Source: Epiperipatus broadwayi
Taxonomy: Eukaryota; Onychophora; Udeonychophora; Euonychophora; Peripatidae
Direction of reading: 5' to 3'
NCBI GenBank assembly: GCA_028023455.1
Contig: JAQFVV010000946.1
Coordinates: 1-64,000, forward strand
DNA: 64,000 nt
Shown: positions 13,492 to 25,822 of the stretch, piece by piece
How positions within the stretch are numbered: the stretch's first letter is position 1
Layout: every line of letters starts with the position of its first letter
The notes under the pieces: generated by a model
The model's input: only the letters and a program-made list of their open reading frames with translations
Databases searched by the model: none
Told to the model about the DNA's origin: nothing
Translations under genes and position numbers: made by a program

Positions 13492-13576
13492 GATAGAATG
13501 TGGCGAAAAACAAGATCAGGACGCGGATTATGCAAAGGAGTTGATTTAAATCGGAACTGGGATTTTCATTGGAATG
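13492..13576 (+). CDS. Carboxypeptidase exon: RMWRKTRS and DLNRNWD
   Basis: This exon encodes 28 codons plus one base. DRMWRKTRS holds the Arg equivalent to CPA1 Arg127, which stabilises the transition state; DLNRNWD holds Asn144 and Arg145, which bind the substrate C-terminal carboxylate. The Cys in GLCKGVD corresponds to Cys138 of the conserved disulfide. The acceptor is tttttag|GATAGA and the donor is AATG|gtgtgt at 13577. Ending in phase 1, it supplies the first base of a Glu codon completed by the AA that opens the exon at 56239, giving the family sequence WNE-NGSSS. A GT two bases later would break this join. Confidence 0.95.
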
Positions 13577-16500
13577 GTGTGTGCTACGTGTATATGAAAA
13601 TAGGGATGAATGTATTACAATTTTTCTTTTGATTATTACTTTTAATAAGACATTTTTAAATACTACTCAATGAGTTAGATAATTGACGAAATTTAAAAAG
13701 TGATATATGATAAATAATTAACTAGCCAGTATCCAATTATCGGGGAGCAAAAGGATACCAGTTTTTCTTAGCTTTTTTAAAAAAAGGTAAGAAAACTTTA
13801 AATATTCAACACCTAGAATTTGATTAACCTGGTTAGTATTTTGTCTTTTCTTTCACTCTTCTGTAGGGAAATTTTGTAGAAACTTTTTTTCAGGCAGTGA
13901 GTTTATATATGTATTGAATTTATGAGAACTTAGCCAAACATGAGATCATTTTAAATTACAAGATATATTAAACCTAAATAAAAAAGGCAGACTAACCTAA
14001 ATAAAAGCAGTTAAAAAAAATAAATTCTTGATATTTAATTGCTATCTTTTAGAATGTGAGAAGAATTATAAGAGAAATAAAAATGAAAAAGAAATTTAGA
14101 TTTTCTTTTAAATTCTATAAATAAAAAAAAACCATTAAACTTATTAAATAGATGACAAAAGTTAATTTATATTTAAAAAAAAATTAAACATGTTATTTTT
14201 ATTTTATAAAAGTTGTAATAACCATGTTAAATAGATCCCTCAATTCTCAGAGCTTTAAATTATTAGCTTAGAAGAAAGTTCAAAGTAAACAACTTATATC
14301 TTCTTGTAGAAAAAAGGAAGAGGGATATACATATATAATTATTATAAATAATTACCGGTAATTAGAATTGTAGAAGAGAGAAATATAAATTTGTGAGAAA
14401 AATTAAACTTATAAAAATATTTTTTATATTTATAAATGTATTTAATTATTCAGTTAAAATTAAACGTGGTAATCAGATATTGATTGAAAAACAAATGATT
14501 CGTAGTAGTTATAGGGTTAAAAGATAATTAGGTGCACGCTTCTCTTTAATAGAAAGGATACTGACCCTGAGCAAACTGTAATACAAAAATTGAAGACTAT
14601 AAGGGACAGAGATATGCAGTTTACGCCTCAAATGACGTACAAGATGACGTCGGAGTTAATTGACTTGGAAAGAGCGTTTGATTTCTAATTTAACTTTAAT
14701 CTCACTATATATGCCAAATAGCTTTTAGTACTGTTAGTATTTGTTTAACGCTATATGTATAAACAAATTGGATCATAAATTGTATTTCTGATATAAAACT
14801 TTAATAATAATAAATCAGTTTTCCTAATAATAAATTAAGAATGTAAGACAAAGGAAAACAAAACAATTACAAAAAAGGAATTATGAGCTGAAAGTGATAA
14901 GTAAATATGTTTTTTCATTACAAAAGAAAAAAAGAGGAAAAAATAAAGATATGGAACAAAAGTAAAAGCATCGAAGAATGTCAGTTAAAAAATATGGAAA
15001 GGTTTCAAATTGCAGGATAGTTATAAATTATAAAAAGAATATGGCTATTGTGAGTAAAGGGCTAAACTAAATCTCATTCATAACGATAAAGTTTTGGAGA
15101 ATAGAAATAATCAAAGCTATGAATTGATACCACCAGGGGTGCCATATCTGTAGGGCTCAGTCATATAATCTATTATCATAAAACATTGCCTGTTACAAGT
15201 CCAGTGACAAAGCTTTAAAGCATAACGTTTGCCTGATCATAATGAAAATATATTTTCATTGCTTGCAGTTATCAAGCCTATTGAAAAATTAAAAGATTAT
15301 CAACACTAATAAGAAGTTGATGAGCAAGAAAAGTCGATTATTATTGAAGAATTTCATTTCAATTAGGACTGAAGAGAAGCATAAAACATTACAAATCCAG
15401 GCCATGTATGTGTATATATATATACACCAATGATTAAAAGTAAGCTTACTGAATTATCAAAGAATCTACAAAAAGACATTTTTATTACATATAGGCCTAG
15501 ATAATTAAAAATAATTTCAGTGTGATAAAATATTTTAGTTTTTATTGTAAATAGTATTTTAATCGGGTTTGGGTTATAATTACTATCATTGTAGGGGAAA
15601 ATGTAAATATTCCAGTTTTATTGTTACTATTACATATGCTCAGCACTTCACAATTGTCTTTACTCATATATGTCTTTGCACTTTTGTATCGTTTACGTAT
15701 ATTATTAAATTATTGCATAAAAAAGAAATGTCTATAATTATGTCAGAAATAGAAAGTCCATTAATAGATTGGAAAAAGCAGAAGATTAACAACTGTCACA
15801 ATTAAAGTTTATTTTCCAGAATAATTTTCCCACATACTTTTTCCAGTTAAGATCTTTAAATCATTCCAAATATGCACCTGAATAGTTCATTCTACGTTCT
15901 GGAGAAGCATGCTAGTGAATTTTGGGATGTTAAGATGAAAAAGTGGATGATGCATTTTGAGGGTAATGCATCAATAGATATTGTTTTTTGCATTTCAAAT
16001 GTCACTCATAAATAAGAGATAGCATAGTTTAAATCCCATATAAAAATATTCATAAATGAAAGTTGATTAAAATCCTCTGAGAGATGATATGATATAAAGT
16101 AATCAGAAATTATAACTTGGGAATCTTCTGTCAGTGTCATATAATAGTTATAAAGTATTATGAAAATTGATCGTTATCATCATCAGTCTTAATTAAAAAT
16201 AAATAAATCATATATATATATATCGTTTACAATTTTAAAGACGATAGATTTCTTAGTAATTAAGAGAATTAAGAGATTATGTGTTTATGTTTGTATTTAT
16301 TCATTCATCTGTATTTATATGTATCATTAGTATATGGATCATTCACTTTTCCTGTACAATATACATGTATATATTCACAGCTCTTCAGCCAAAGATTAAT
16401 AAATTAACAGCATGTGCACAATCTATTATCAAGGCAATATCTATAGATAAAACATGACCATTGGGTTATATCTTACATTTGAAAAGCAGGCGTTAGCTAT

Positions 16501-17515
16501 AAGAAATTTTATGTTAAGACGTCACTGGAAAATATTTCAGCTATCCATTGTAACACTGATATGAGTTAATCTCAAAGTATTATACATATTAAGCACAGGA
16601 AGTATTTTACTTATATAATTTTGTTTGTGTCAATCGACGTTGTCAATGTTTAAATTGAGAGAACTCTCAAATGTGTCCACAAGTGATATCAATCAATTAA
16701 AAATATCTTTAAATATTTATTGTATGATTTATTCTTTCTGGTCTAAGTATTTCCGACAATTCTCTATATAAATAAATAAAGTAAAAAGAGAAAAGTAATC
16801 ACTCGTTTCTCATAAAATTTGCTGTCTTATGCTGTGGCTAGAGAGAATATTTAATTATCTATTTTGACAATGGCACAAATTAATTTTAAAATAATACATA
16901 TATTGAAAAGATGGTAGAGCCTAATCTAGACCAGGTACATATATCCAAATACTTCATACTTAAAAACTTGTAGTTTTAAAAAGCAAGTCTTACAAATAAA
17001 TTTTAATTTTTTGGAGAGAAAACTGAAATATATGATTTCATTTTTGTTGTTGTCCTAAAAGAGTTAATTAAAATGTTATTCAAATTAAAATTTAGCTCAT
17101 TTTAAAGCAAATTAAAAAAACAGAAGAAAGATTAAATATTTACAATATTGCCAGATTAGTTTAAAAAATATAGTAATAGTTTTTAATTTAATTATTTATC
17201 AATATTGATAATATTTATAATTTCCACCATTATAAGTCAAGGTTTATATTACATTTGTAAATAAGGGTTCACACGCCATATTTTAAAATCATTTAATTTT
17301 TCATTTTATTCTAAAATAAAGTTTAGTGCCATTTATTTAAACTTTATGGAGATTTTTCATTTAGTTACATATAAACAGACGTGGAAGTGTTTTTGTTTTG
17401 ATTTTTATCAGTGCATAATTCACCTTTAGCTCAATCCTATCACAACACATCCATCATTTGACCTTTATCACATGTCTTGGATTATATGTTTCAGTAAGGT
17501 GCGATGGAATAATTA
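13577..17515 (+). other. Start of the 42.7-kb carboxypeptidase intron
   Basis: This is mostly AT-rich sequence without a recognised element. Two patches are less AT-rich: 14530-14690, which holds an unbroken + frame ending FTPQMTYKM...AFDF, and 15118-15250. Neither matches a family I recognise. Confidence 0.6.
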
Positions 17516-17521
17516 TATATG

Positions 17522-17699
17522 TATATGTAATTATATGGAAGGAAATTGATCTTCAGACATGTGCTATTAGATTGGTGTTGAATTTACATGTACCCATCCA
17601 TAAAATTAAATGTTTTAACAAATCGGTGACTGTATATAAATTCAATAAAATCTAATAGCATATATCTGAAAATCAGTTTCCTTCCATATAATTACATAT
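17522..17699. repeat. Small foldback with arms of about 52 bp
   Basis: The left arm 17522-17573 (from TATATGTAATTATATGGAAG) is complementary, with a few mismatches, to the right arm 17649-17699; about 75 bp lie between. A frame at 17458-17655 spans the arms and is not a gene. Confidence 0.85.
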
Positions 17700-17727
17700 C
17701 TATAAATTGTTAAAATGTTTATTATAT

Positions 17728-18540
17728 GTATAAAAGACATATTTTGCGGGTTCATCCATGTTAAAAAATTTAAATATTGATATACCAACATTTTGACTTG
17801 ATCACACAAATCAACCACTGGGTGCTAAAAGGTAGAAAGATGGTCATAGAGGCACTACAATTACTGATTTGAAAAAAATGTTAAAGTTCCATCAATAGCA
17901 AAACTGTTAAATTAAGAATGTTTTTTTTAAAAAATCTTTCCAAATAAGAGGAAGTTTGCATGTATCATCTCGCTTATTGATACAATCTGGCCTTTTAAGT
18001 ATCTCAATGGCTTCTCTAATTATGCACTGGTAGAGATTATCACATCTGGATATGATCCTAGTACTAGAAAAATCTATTTTATGACCTGAATCTATAGTAT
18101 GAAGTGAGAGTGCTGATGATGATGAGTGTCATTTAACTGCATTAGCATGCTCATCTCTCCTAACACTGATGTGACGAGGTCATAAAATTGATTTTTCTAG
18201 TACCAGGAGAATCTCTACCAGTGCAAAATTAGAGAAGCCATTGAGATACTTAAAAGGCCAGATTGTATCAATACGTGAGATGATACATGCAAACTTCCTC
18301 CTATTTGGAAATTTTTTTTAAAAAAACATTCTTAATTTAACATTTTTGCTATTGGTGGAACTTTAACATTTTTTTCAAATCAGTAATTGTAGCACCTCTA
18401 CAACTGTCTTTCTACCTTTTATCACCCAGTGGATGACTTGTGTGATCAAGTTGAAACATCGGTATATCAATATTTAAATTTTTTAACACGGATGAACTGC
18501 AAAATATGTCTTTTACATAGGCAACTCATGAAAGTCTTTG
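17728..18540. mobile_element. Penelope-like foldback element (GIY-YIG part)
   Basis: Two arms of roughly 345-365 bp (17728-18091 and 18178-18520) are inverted copies around a spacer of about 85 bp. Each arm runs from the outer ATTTTGCGGGTTCATCC end through GATAAAAGGTAGAAAG into the C-terminal coding part of the GIY-YIG endonuclease: the minus-strand left arm encodes the IREAIEILKRPDCIN-like end, and the right arm repeats it on the + strand with stops. No reverse transcriptase is present. It is flanked on the right by a 54-bp (AT)n array. Confidence 0.8.
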
Positions 18541-18542
18541 TA

Positions 18543-18544
<2 letters not shown>

Positions 18545-18598
<54 letters not shown>
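18545..18598. repeat. (AT)n microsatellite, about 27 units
   Basis: This is a pure AT array abutting the right end of the Penelope-like foldback. Confidence 0.95.
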
Positions 18599-18600
<2 letters not shown>

Positions 18601-20362
18601 CATATCTCAATCTTTAATTTATTTTATACATGTAGAAATTGGTAATTATGAATCAAATTTCAAGTTCATCAAGATTTTTTATAGGTTTATATTATATATG
18701 CACATACATTGATAAAAGTCTGCACTTATAATTAATTGGAAGTCAATATTTATTTTAGTTTTAAAAAGATAAGAAACTCTTTTTTCTAAACTAAAGTGAT
18801 TTCAAATAAATCTGTTTAAAATTTATGTTATAGAAAGAATGTTTAATTAAATAACAATCTATAAAACTTTTTCTTAATTATTTCAATTTTTTTTTATTCA
18901 TTAAAACTCTTGCAAAAATCAGTTGGTTTTGAAAATATTAAATTTCAATTAATAATATTCTATCATCTATAAACACATAGCTTATTTAATTAAAAATCTT
19001 GTAAACCTGAAGAATTTTGTAAACAGATGTAATCAAACCAATTACTAACTTGTTTTAATTAATGAATTTTGTAAATGAGTGGGCTTGTTAATTAAAAACA
19101 AATTCTTTGCAAAACTGGAAGATATAATAAAACCAACTCAGAAAATAATTTTATTATAATTCTGGTCATTCTTCTTAGAATCATTCTGCTTCTATTTCTC
19201 ATTGAATCTGCTTTTTTGGTCCTTGCTTTCACCTATTTCACATAAAGAATATTGAATGTCTACTAGAAGCTGAAAGAATTGATAGGCATTGTTAACCCCC
19301 ACAAAAGAAATTCAGTTCTTTAACATGTAGTCTGTAACCATTAGGATGTCCAACCTTGCTTGCTGACTTTAATCGAACTCTGTGCCAATTATCATCACTT
19401 ATACAGCTCAACAGATGCACTTTTCAGTTATAAAAGAAAAAATTCTAATTAAGACCAAGATTGAAAACTGGTAAATAATAAAAAAAATTCATTCATAAAT
19501 CAATAAAAAAACTCTATTTTCCCAATGTACATACCTATATATTATACCGGTTCATCCCTACCCTGATAAGTTGAGCATGTGCATATATCGAACATGAAAC
19601 AAATATGGCAGCATGCCAGGATAGGAAGTAATTTCAAATCTTTTTTATGATCGGTTTGATACAGTCATCGGACGTTTATAAAGTATTGACTCTTACATAC
19701 CTTTGAAAGATTTCTTTAATTTAAATCCTTCGCTCCACTCCCAAAAAGAAAAAGATTAATTCCCTCTCCTGAAAGGATATATAAGGCCAATAATAATGTG
19801 AAATAAAATGAATCAAAAGAAATCTAATAGAAATAAACACCCGATGACCAAAGATTTAAATCCCAATAAGGGAGTATCCCATATGCCAGCTCATCATTCT
19901 CTTTATCTCAGGTAAAAAAATGGGAAACTAAAACTCACGCAATTATCTAAATGTCTTATTATGTTAGAGAAAGAAATACGATTATCAAAGCAGTAAAGTA
20001 GTTTTATAAATATTAAATAAATGTTTATTGAATTCCTTCATCAATTCCCAAGATAAATATAATAATAACAAACCCCATTGCATAATAAATAATATAAAAA
20101 AACATATATATGAGAGTATTATAGATATATTAACAAAGAAAGAGAATGTAAAATTATAAAGAATCCACTAGTGAGAAAGTGGTCTGAGGTTCATACACTC
20201 GCACACGAATACGTTTTACAAATATGAATTACTACATTAAATAAGTGTGATATTTTACGCAAAGAAATATAAATGAAAAATATGTAACACATAATAATAA
20301 TAATTAAAAAAGCAAGTCATATATAACGTGACATTACTTTTAATGAGCTTGTAGTTACAAAA
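18599..20362. other. Unassigned intron stretch
   Basis: This is AT-rich sequence. 19250-19420 and 19540-19640 are less AT-rich but show no frame, repeat partner or RNA structure I can support. Confidence 0.4.
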
Positions 20363-20991
20363 ATGCACATAGAGAGCGTACCAATAGCTCAAACAAGCTC
20401 GTAATTAACAAGTGTGGTTATGAGAAATATTTAAAATCTCTATCCTGAACACTCTTATCTCCAGACCATGGTTTTGAGCTTGTGGCCCATGTCAGTGGAG
20501 AGCTAGAATATTCGGACACTAGACCTAAAATATCAACTCAAAAAACCAGCACTTATTTCAAACATATATTTAAGAAGAAACTCTGAATTTTTCGGACATG
20601 AAAATGTCTTTAAATCCAGCTATCTAACTTAAATAGCTATATGGGACTGAAATAAATTCAGATCTACCATGAGGCTATTAGAATATGGTAGATCTGAATT
20701 TATTTCAGCCCCATATAGCTATTTAAGTTAGATAGCTGGATTTAAAGACATTTTCATGTCCGAAAAATTCAGAGTTTCTTCTTAAATACGTTTGAAATAA
20801 GTGCTGGTTTTTTGAGTTGATATTTTAGGTCTAGTGTCCAAATATTCTAGCTCTCCACTGATGTGGGCCATAAGCTCGAAACCATGGTCTGGAGATAAGA
20901 GTGTTCAGGATAGAGATTTTAAATATTTCTCATAACTGCACTTGTTAATTATGAGCTTGTTTGAGCTATTGGTATGCTCTCTATGTGCACA
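20363..20991. repeat. Large foldback, arms about 308 bp, 14-bp loop
   Basis: The left arm 20363-20670 and right arm 20685-20991 are nearly perfect reverse complements, with the innermost pair ATCTACCAT / ATGGTAGAT and loop 20671-20684. No frame is carried. Part of the right arm (about 20708-20870) resembles 43990-44140, including CCATATAGCTAT, GAAGACATT-type and TTTAGGTCTAGT-type segments, so it belongs to the same broad repeat family as the foldback at 43.5 kb. Confidence 0.9.
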
Positions 20992-23142
20992 TAATAATAA
21001 ATATGTAATTAATAAAATAGAGTGTACCATGTAAAGTCTTTTTTGTACTTCTCTGGGCTCTAAGTAGGTTATTCATCTGTTCATCCAGGACGGCAGAGAC
21101 TTCTCTTTAATACGGCATCATTCGGCTTTCAGCTTCATTGGATGGCTAGATTCAGGAGACATTTATGATATGGCTCAACAGCTCTCATGATTGTTCGATG
21201 TCTGGATTCAGGAGACCTTTCTGGTACTGTTCCATGGCTCTCATGATCATTTGATGGCTGGATTCAGGAGATCTTGCTGATGGCAGGAGCGGAGCTGGGC
21301 AGGCATGCCGACTGGGGGTTCCTACCCCATGATCATTTCACTGATGTGAGTACACTTGTGCTTGAGGTTTAATTATAAATTTCTTCTTTGGTTGATGATT
21401 ATTTTGTTTTCTGCAGCACTGGTAATGATTTTTTTACTTTGGGTTTCAAATACCAACACCTTTCTGCAAACACAGTTCTCTACTGCACTAATACGAATTG
21501 TCTAATTGGAAACCATCTTGAAGTTTTTTATATCGGCATGATTTAAGAAAAAAATAATGAGAACTGAAAATTTTCTAAGTTCAAACAAGCAAGTTTAGAT
21601 AAATCTAAAAAGTTAGCATAAGCGAGTGAATGATTGACTTAATGACTGCTTGTGCCCTATTGAATGCCTGTGCTCAATTGATTGCCACTAAACTGGTGAG
21701 CAGGATTTAGCCATCCTCATTAGAATCTCCATCTAGTTACCCCTCTGAAACACATTTAATTAATTAAATTTGACTTTTGTTAGTAGATTCATACAATGTG
21801 TGAAGCATTCCTATGATATCCACTAATTAATCTCGAGAATTTATTTATTTTTAATTCAATTGATTATCTAAGTTATTTTCCGATAATTAGATTCCATCTA
21901 AAATATTTTTTTAATTATATTAGATATCTTTCCCCATCCGCATTAACATAAATTTTAATGAACTCTTTTGTTGAGTTGAAAAATTTGATAATTAAAAGAA
22001 AATTACTTATCTATTGAAATGTACTTGCCTTTAGGTTTTCTTAAATTTAGAACAATGGGTTTGTAGAGAAAGGTATCTGTACAACTTTTAATTTAAAATT
22101 ATCTATATGTTAGATTTTTAAATATGACCATTTCCCTTTCTTTTCACAAGTATTTAACAAACAAAAAAAAATTATACACACAAATTACGCATACAAATCT
22201 TTGTGTTTATATAAAAAAATGTACATAAAATAATAATAAAAATAAATTGTAAGCATATAGCTAATATGCTAATACTTCACATTATAAGCCTTAACTATTA
22301 GCTTTTTTTGTGTGTGTGAGTATATGACATATCCACAGATATCTCTCACTTATTTTATAATTTGACTTGATTAAAATTTATATAGATGACATACACACAC
22401 ATTTAATGGTTTTATTAAGCATCTTAGGCCATTTTATTACATAATACCATCTTATGCATGGCCATACGAAGTGTGCCTGTCATAATATATATATATATAA
22501 ACTATTTTATAAATGCTTAAACCTATATCACTAACAAGCCAATAATTTATAATTTAATGTAGATGATTTATGGACTTATGTAAATTTTATATTAACCAAT
22601 TTTAGTTTAATTGATCATATTAATTTTTTATATTTCTATAAAACTATATCTAACTCATTGATTTGCTATAACATTGTATCTTTAGTTTAGTTTTTTTAAA
22701 TAGTTGAAATAAAAGAAACCAGTTTATTTCTTAAATATTAATTTTTTCTTTTCCCTTGTAAAGAGTTTTGTTAAAAATCACTTCCACAACTGTTAGCAAT
22801 CACACATGGTTTTAAATGTTGCTTTTAAAGAAAACGTTTTTATCAAAAAAAAAAATATAACATTTTTTTTTGTAGTCATTAAAAGTTAATGACTCTCTCT
22901 GAAGATATTCAAAATTATTAATATGTGTGTGCTTAACATGACATGAGCATGACTATATAAATCATTTGATAAGTTGATTCAATTGGTTAGAAGTTTACCT
23001 GCTTACTTTGATTGTTCCACACACATCTGAATTTAAAAGAATTATTATTTATATGTATGTGCTTTTTCATATAAGGATCCTTAAATATTTATCTACCACA
23101 TTAAATTTTATATGTTGAGTTACCTTCCTCATGTGGTAATTA

Positions 23143-23150
<8 letters not shown>
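20992..23150. other. Intron stretch with a GC-richer tandem repeat
   Basis: 21050-21340 is clearly less AT-rich than its surroundings and contains the 55-bp repeat listed separately, followed by a run with GGGGGTTCCTACCCC (21314-21328). 21640-21760 is another less AT-rich patch with no identity. The rest is AT-rich with no recognised feature. Confidence 0.45.
21135..21275. repeat. 55-bp tandem repeat, about 2.5 copies
   Basis: GATTCAGGAGA recurs at 21150, 21206 and 21261, each preceded by a GGATGGCT/GATGTCTG-like segment; GGCTCTCATGAT-type segments recur between. The spacing is 55-56 bp. Confidence 0.8.

Positions 23151-23233
<83 letters not shown>
23151..23233. repeat. (AT)n microsatellite, about 41 units
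   Basis: This is an AT array forming the 3' tail region of the truncated RTE element on the minus strand. Confidence 0.95.
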
Positions 23234-23235
<2 letters not shown>

Positions 23236-24478
23236 ACCATTATCAATCCACTGCAGGATGAAGGTCTCTCCAAGTTCAATTCATCTTTTCCTATCTTTAG
23301 CTTCTTTTCTCCACATCACCCCTGCACACTTTTTTTCATCCATCTATGTCACATGTGGTCTCTTTCTGGGTCTTTTACAATCTCTTGGAATCCAGTTTAA
23401 AATTACAATTGTCCATCTATTATCATCTGTTCTAGCAATATGTCCAGCCAACTCCACTTCAGTCGTTTAATTTTTTCAATGAGGTCAGTAACATATGTTT
23501 GTTCTCTTACCCACACATTGCATTTTCGATCTCTTCTTGTTACTCCCAACATGCATCTCTCCATACTTCTTTGAGTGGTCTGAAGTCTCTGTATTGCTCT
23601 TCTATTAAGTGTCCAAGTCTCAGAACCATAAATAAAAACTGGCAAAAGACATTTATTAAAAACCTTCCATTTCAAACACATAGGCATATTTCCTTTTAGT
23701 ATCAAGTTATTTCTATCAAAAGCACTCAAAAACAAGTTTAATTCTATGATTAATTTCATCCATTACGTTTCCATCTGTATTAATAATCTTACCAAGGTAT
23801 TTGTAACTGTTAACTTCTTCTAACTCATCATAATCAATTTTTATTTTCATATTTTGAGAAAATGTAATAATCATTACTTTAGTCTTTTTAACATTTATCT
23901 TTAGTCCTACTTTCCTACTTGCATCTGATAACTCCTGCAACATTTCCTGAAGTTCTAAAGCATTATTTGCAAAAAACAACTACATCATCTGCGAAATCTA
24001 AATGACTTAAATAATCTCCATTTACTTTCACTCCTTTAGCTTCCCATTTCAATCCACAAAATACTTCTTGCAGCACTGCTGTAAAAAGTTTTGGAGATAT
24101 GCAGTCACCCTGTCTTACACCCTTTTCAATGTTAATTTTCCTACTATCATTATGTAATTTAATTGTTGATGTTTCATTTTTATATATATTCTTTAAAATA
24201 TCACAATATCCTGGATCTATATCTTGATGATCCAATGACTTAATCACTGAAGAAATGTTTATAGAATCAAATGCCTTTTCATAATCTACAAATCCTAAAC
24301 ATAATGGCAATTCATATTCATTTGTCCTTTCTATAACTTCTCTCAATACCTGGATATGATCTACTGTACTAAAAGCACTTTTAAATCCAGCTTGTTCTCT
24401 TAGTTGGTGGAAATCCAGTGTTTTCTGTAGACGAGTTGTAATTATCTTAGTAAAATTTTTGTATAAAACTGATAAATT
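23234..24478 (-). pseudogene. 5'-truncated RTE-type LINE
   Basis: This minus-strand copy is homologous to the reverse transcriptase and C-terminal half of the element at 48.2-51.5 kb. Frames seen in order are 24346-23963 (CLGFVDYEKAFDSI, GVRQGDCISPKLF, FADDVVVF), 23979-23716 (KINVKKTKVM, NSYKYLGKIINTDG), 23759-23403 (KCLLPVFIYGSETWTLNRR, RSMERCMLGVTRRDRK) and the tail 23279-23234 ([13 protein letters not shown]). At least three frameshifts separate them. The match stops near 24478, upstream of the RT1/RT2 region, a typical 5' truncation from target-primed reverse transcription. The 3' end runs into the (AT)n array. The FADD active-site motif is kept, but the copy is dead. Confidence 0.9.
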
Positions 24479-24695
24479 GCCTTAAGTTCAGAGATATTTT
24501 CCCTGATAAATTATATTTTGCTATGGCATTAGGTGAGATGCTGCTTATTATCATTTTATTTTAAAGTGTTAATGGATCAAAATGCACAATGTACAGGTCT
24601 AATTTGTAATGGCCTGCATGTGTGAACATTTACAGAAATTTAAACTGATTGGTTATTGATTGTTCTTTTAATGTAACAGTGAAATATATATATAT
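24479..24695. other. Short spacer between LINE and Penelope foldback
   Basis: This is AT-rich sequence with a short (TA)n just before 24700. Nothing else is recognised. Confidence 0.5.
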
Positions 24696-24924
24696 ATGTT
24701 AAAACGAAGATTTGCATGGGTTAAATATATAAAATACATATTTTGCGGGTTAATCCATGTTAAAAACTTTTAATATTAATATACTGATGTTTCGACTTGG
24801 TCATGCAAGCCATCCACAGAGTTATAAAAGGTAGAAAGACAGTTGTAGAGGTGCTACAATCACTGATTTGAATAAAATGTCAAAACTCCACCAATAGCAA
24901 AAATGTTAAATTTAGGAATGTTTT

Positions 24925-25392
24925 TTAAAGAAAATCTTTCCAAATAGGAGGAAGTTTGCATGTATCATCTCGCTTATTGATACAATCTGGCCTTTTAAGT
25001 ATCTCAATGGCTTCTCTAATTTTACACTGGTAGAGATTATCACATCTGGAAATGATCCTGGTACTACAAAAATCAATTTTATGACCTGAATCTATAGTAT
25101 GGAGTGAGAGTGCTGATGATGATGAGTGTTGTTTAACTGCATTAGCATGCTCATCTATCCTAACACTGATGCGATGATTACTCATACCTATGTAAGAAGC
25201 TTTACCATTTTTACATGAGATTTGATAGACACCATGAGATTCAAGAGGGATTAAATCCTTAGGCTTGGTTATTATATTGCTGATCTTTTGATGAGCAGAA
25301 AATGCTGAATCTATATTATAGCGTTTTAATATACGTCCGATACTGTCTGTAGTTTCTTTTACATATGGAACACAAATCCTAATAGCTGATTT
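24925..25392 (-). pseudogene. Penelope GIY-YIG endonuclease fragment, left arm
   Basis: There are 155 open codons on the minus strand from the centre of the inverted repeat to a stop at 24925. The first half, with ICVPYVKETTDSIGRILKRY, is the linker that follows the reverse transcriptase in Penelope-like elements. HGVYQISCKN and ASYIGMSN are the GIY and YIG motifs; the conserved Arg is in ISVRIDEH, the Glu in IREAIE and the Asn in CINKRDD, and the frame ends KLPPIWKDFL. A linker Cys pair expected near CKNC is changed to CKNG. The endonuclease nicks DNA to prime reverse transcription in complete elements. All expected catalytic positions are present, but without the polymerase this is a fragment and no start codon is apparent upstream. 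Confidence 0.85.
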
Positions 25393-25399
25393 ATCATCT

Positions 25400-25822
25400 A
25401 AATCAGCTATTAGGATTTGTGTTCCATATGTAAAAGGAACTACAGACAGTATCGGACATATATTAAAATGCTATAATATAGATACAGCATTTTCTGCTCA
25501 TCAAAAGATCAGTAATATAATAACCAAGCCTCAGGATTCAATCCCTCTTGAATCTCATGGTGTCTATCAAATCTCATGTAAAAATTGTAAAGCTCCTTAC
25601 ATAGGTATGAGTAATCGTCGCATCAGTGTTAGGAGAGATGAGCATGATAATGCAGTTAAACAACACTCATCATCATCAGCACTCTCACTCCATACTATAG
25701 ATACAGGTCCTAAAATTGATTTTTCTAGTACCAGGATCATATCCAGATGTGATAATCTCTACCAGTGTAAAATTAGAGAAGCCATTAAGATATTTAAAAG
25801 GCCAGATTGTATCAATAAGTGA
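25400..25822 (+). pseudogene. Penelope GIY-YIG endonuclease fragment, right arm
   Basis: This is the mirror copy of the left-arm frame, open for 140 codons from the centre and ending at TGA 25820-25822, where the left arm has an Arg codon (CINK* versus CINKRDD). GVYQISCKNC and APYIGMSN give the GIY and YIG motifs, with the linker cysteine pair intact in this copy; ISVRRDEH and IREAIK follow, so the Glu of the AIE motif remains in REA. Differences from the left arm are scattered, so the two arms have diverged or come from different source copies. The frame after the stop can still be read to WKDFF. Confidence 0.82.

Noticed and set aside
23067-23279. Frames rich in Tyr-Ile repeats (also at 18429-18617 and 48076-48294)
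   Set aside because: The Tyr-Ile runs are translations of (AT)n arrays; only the short LINE ends beside them are meaningful.
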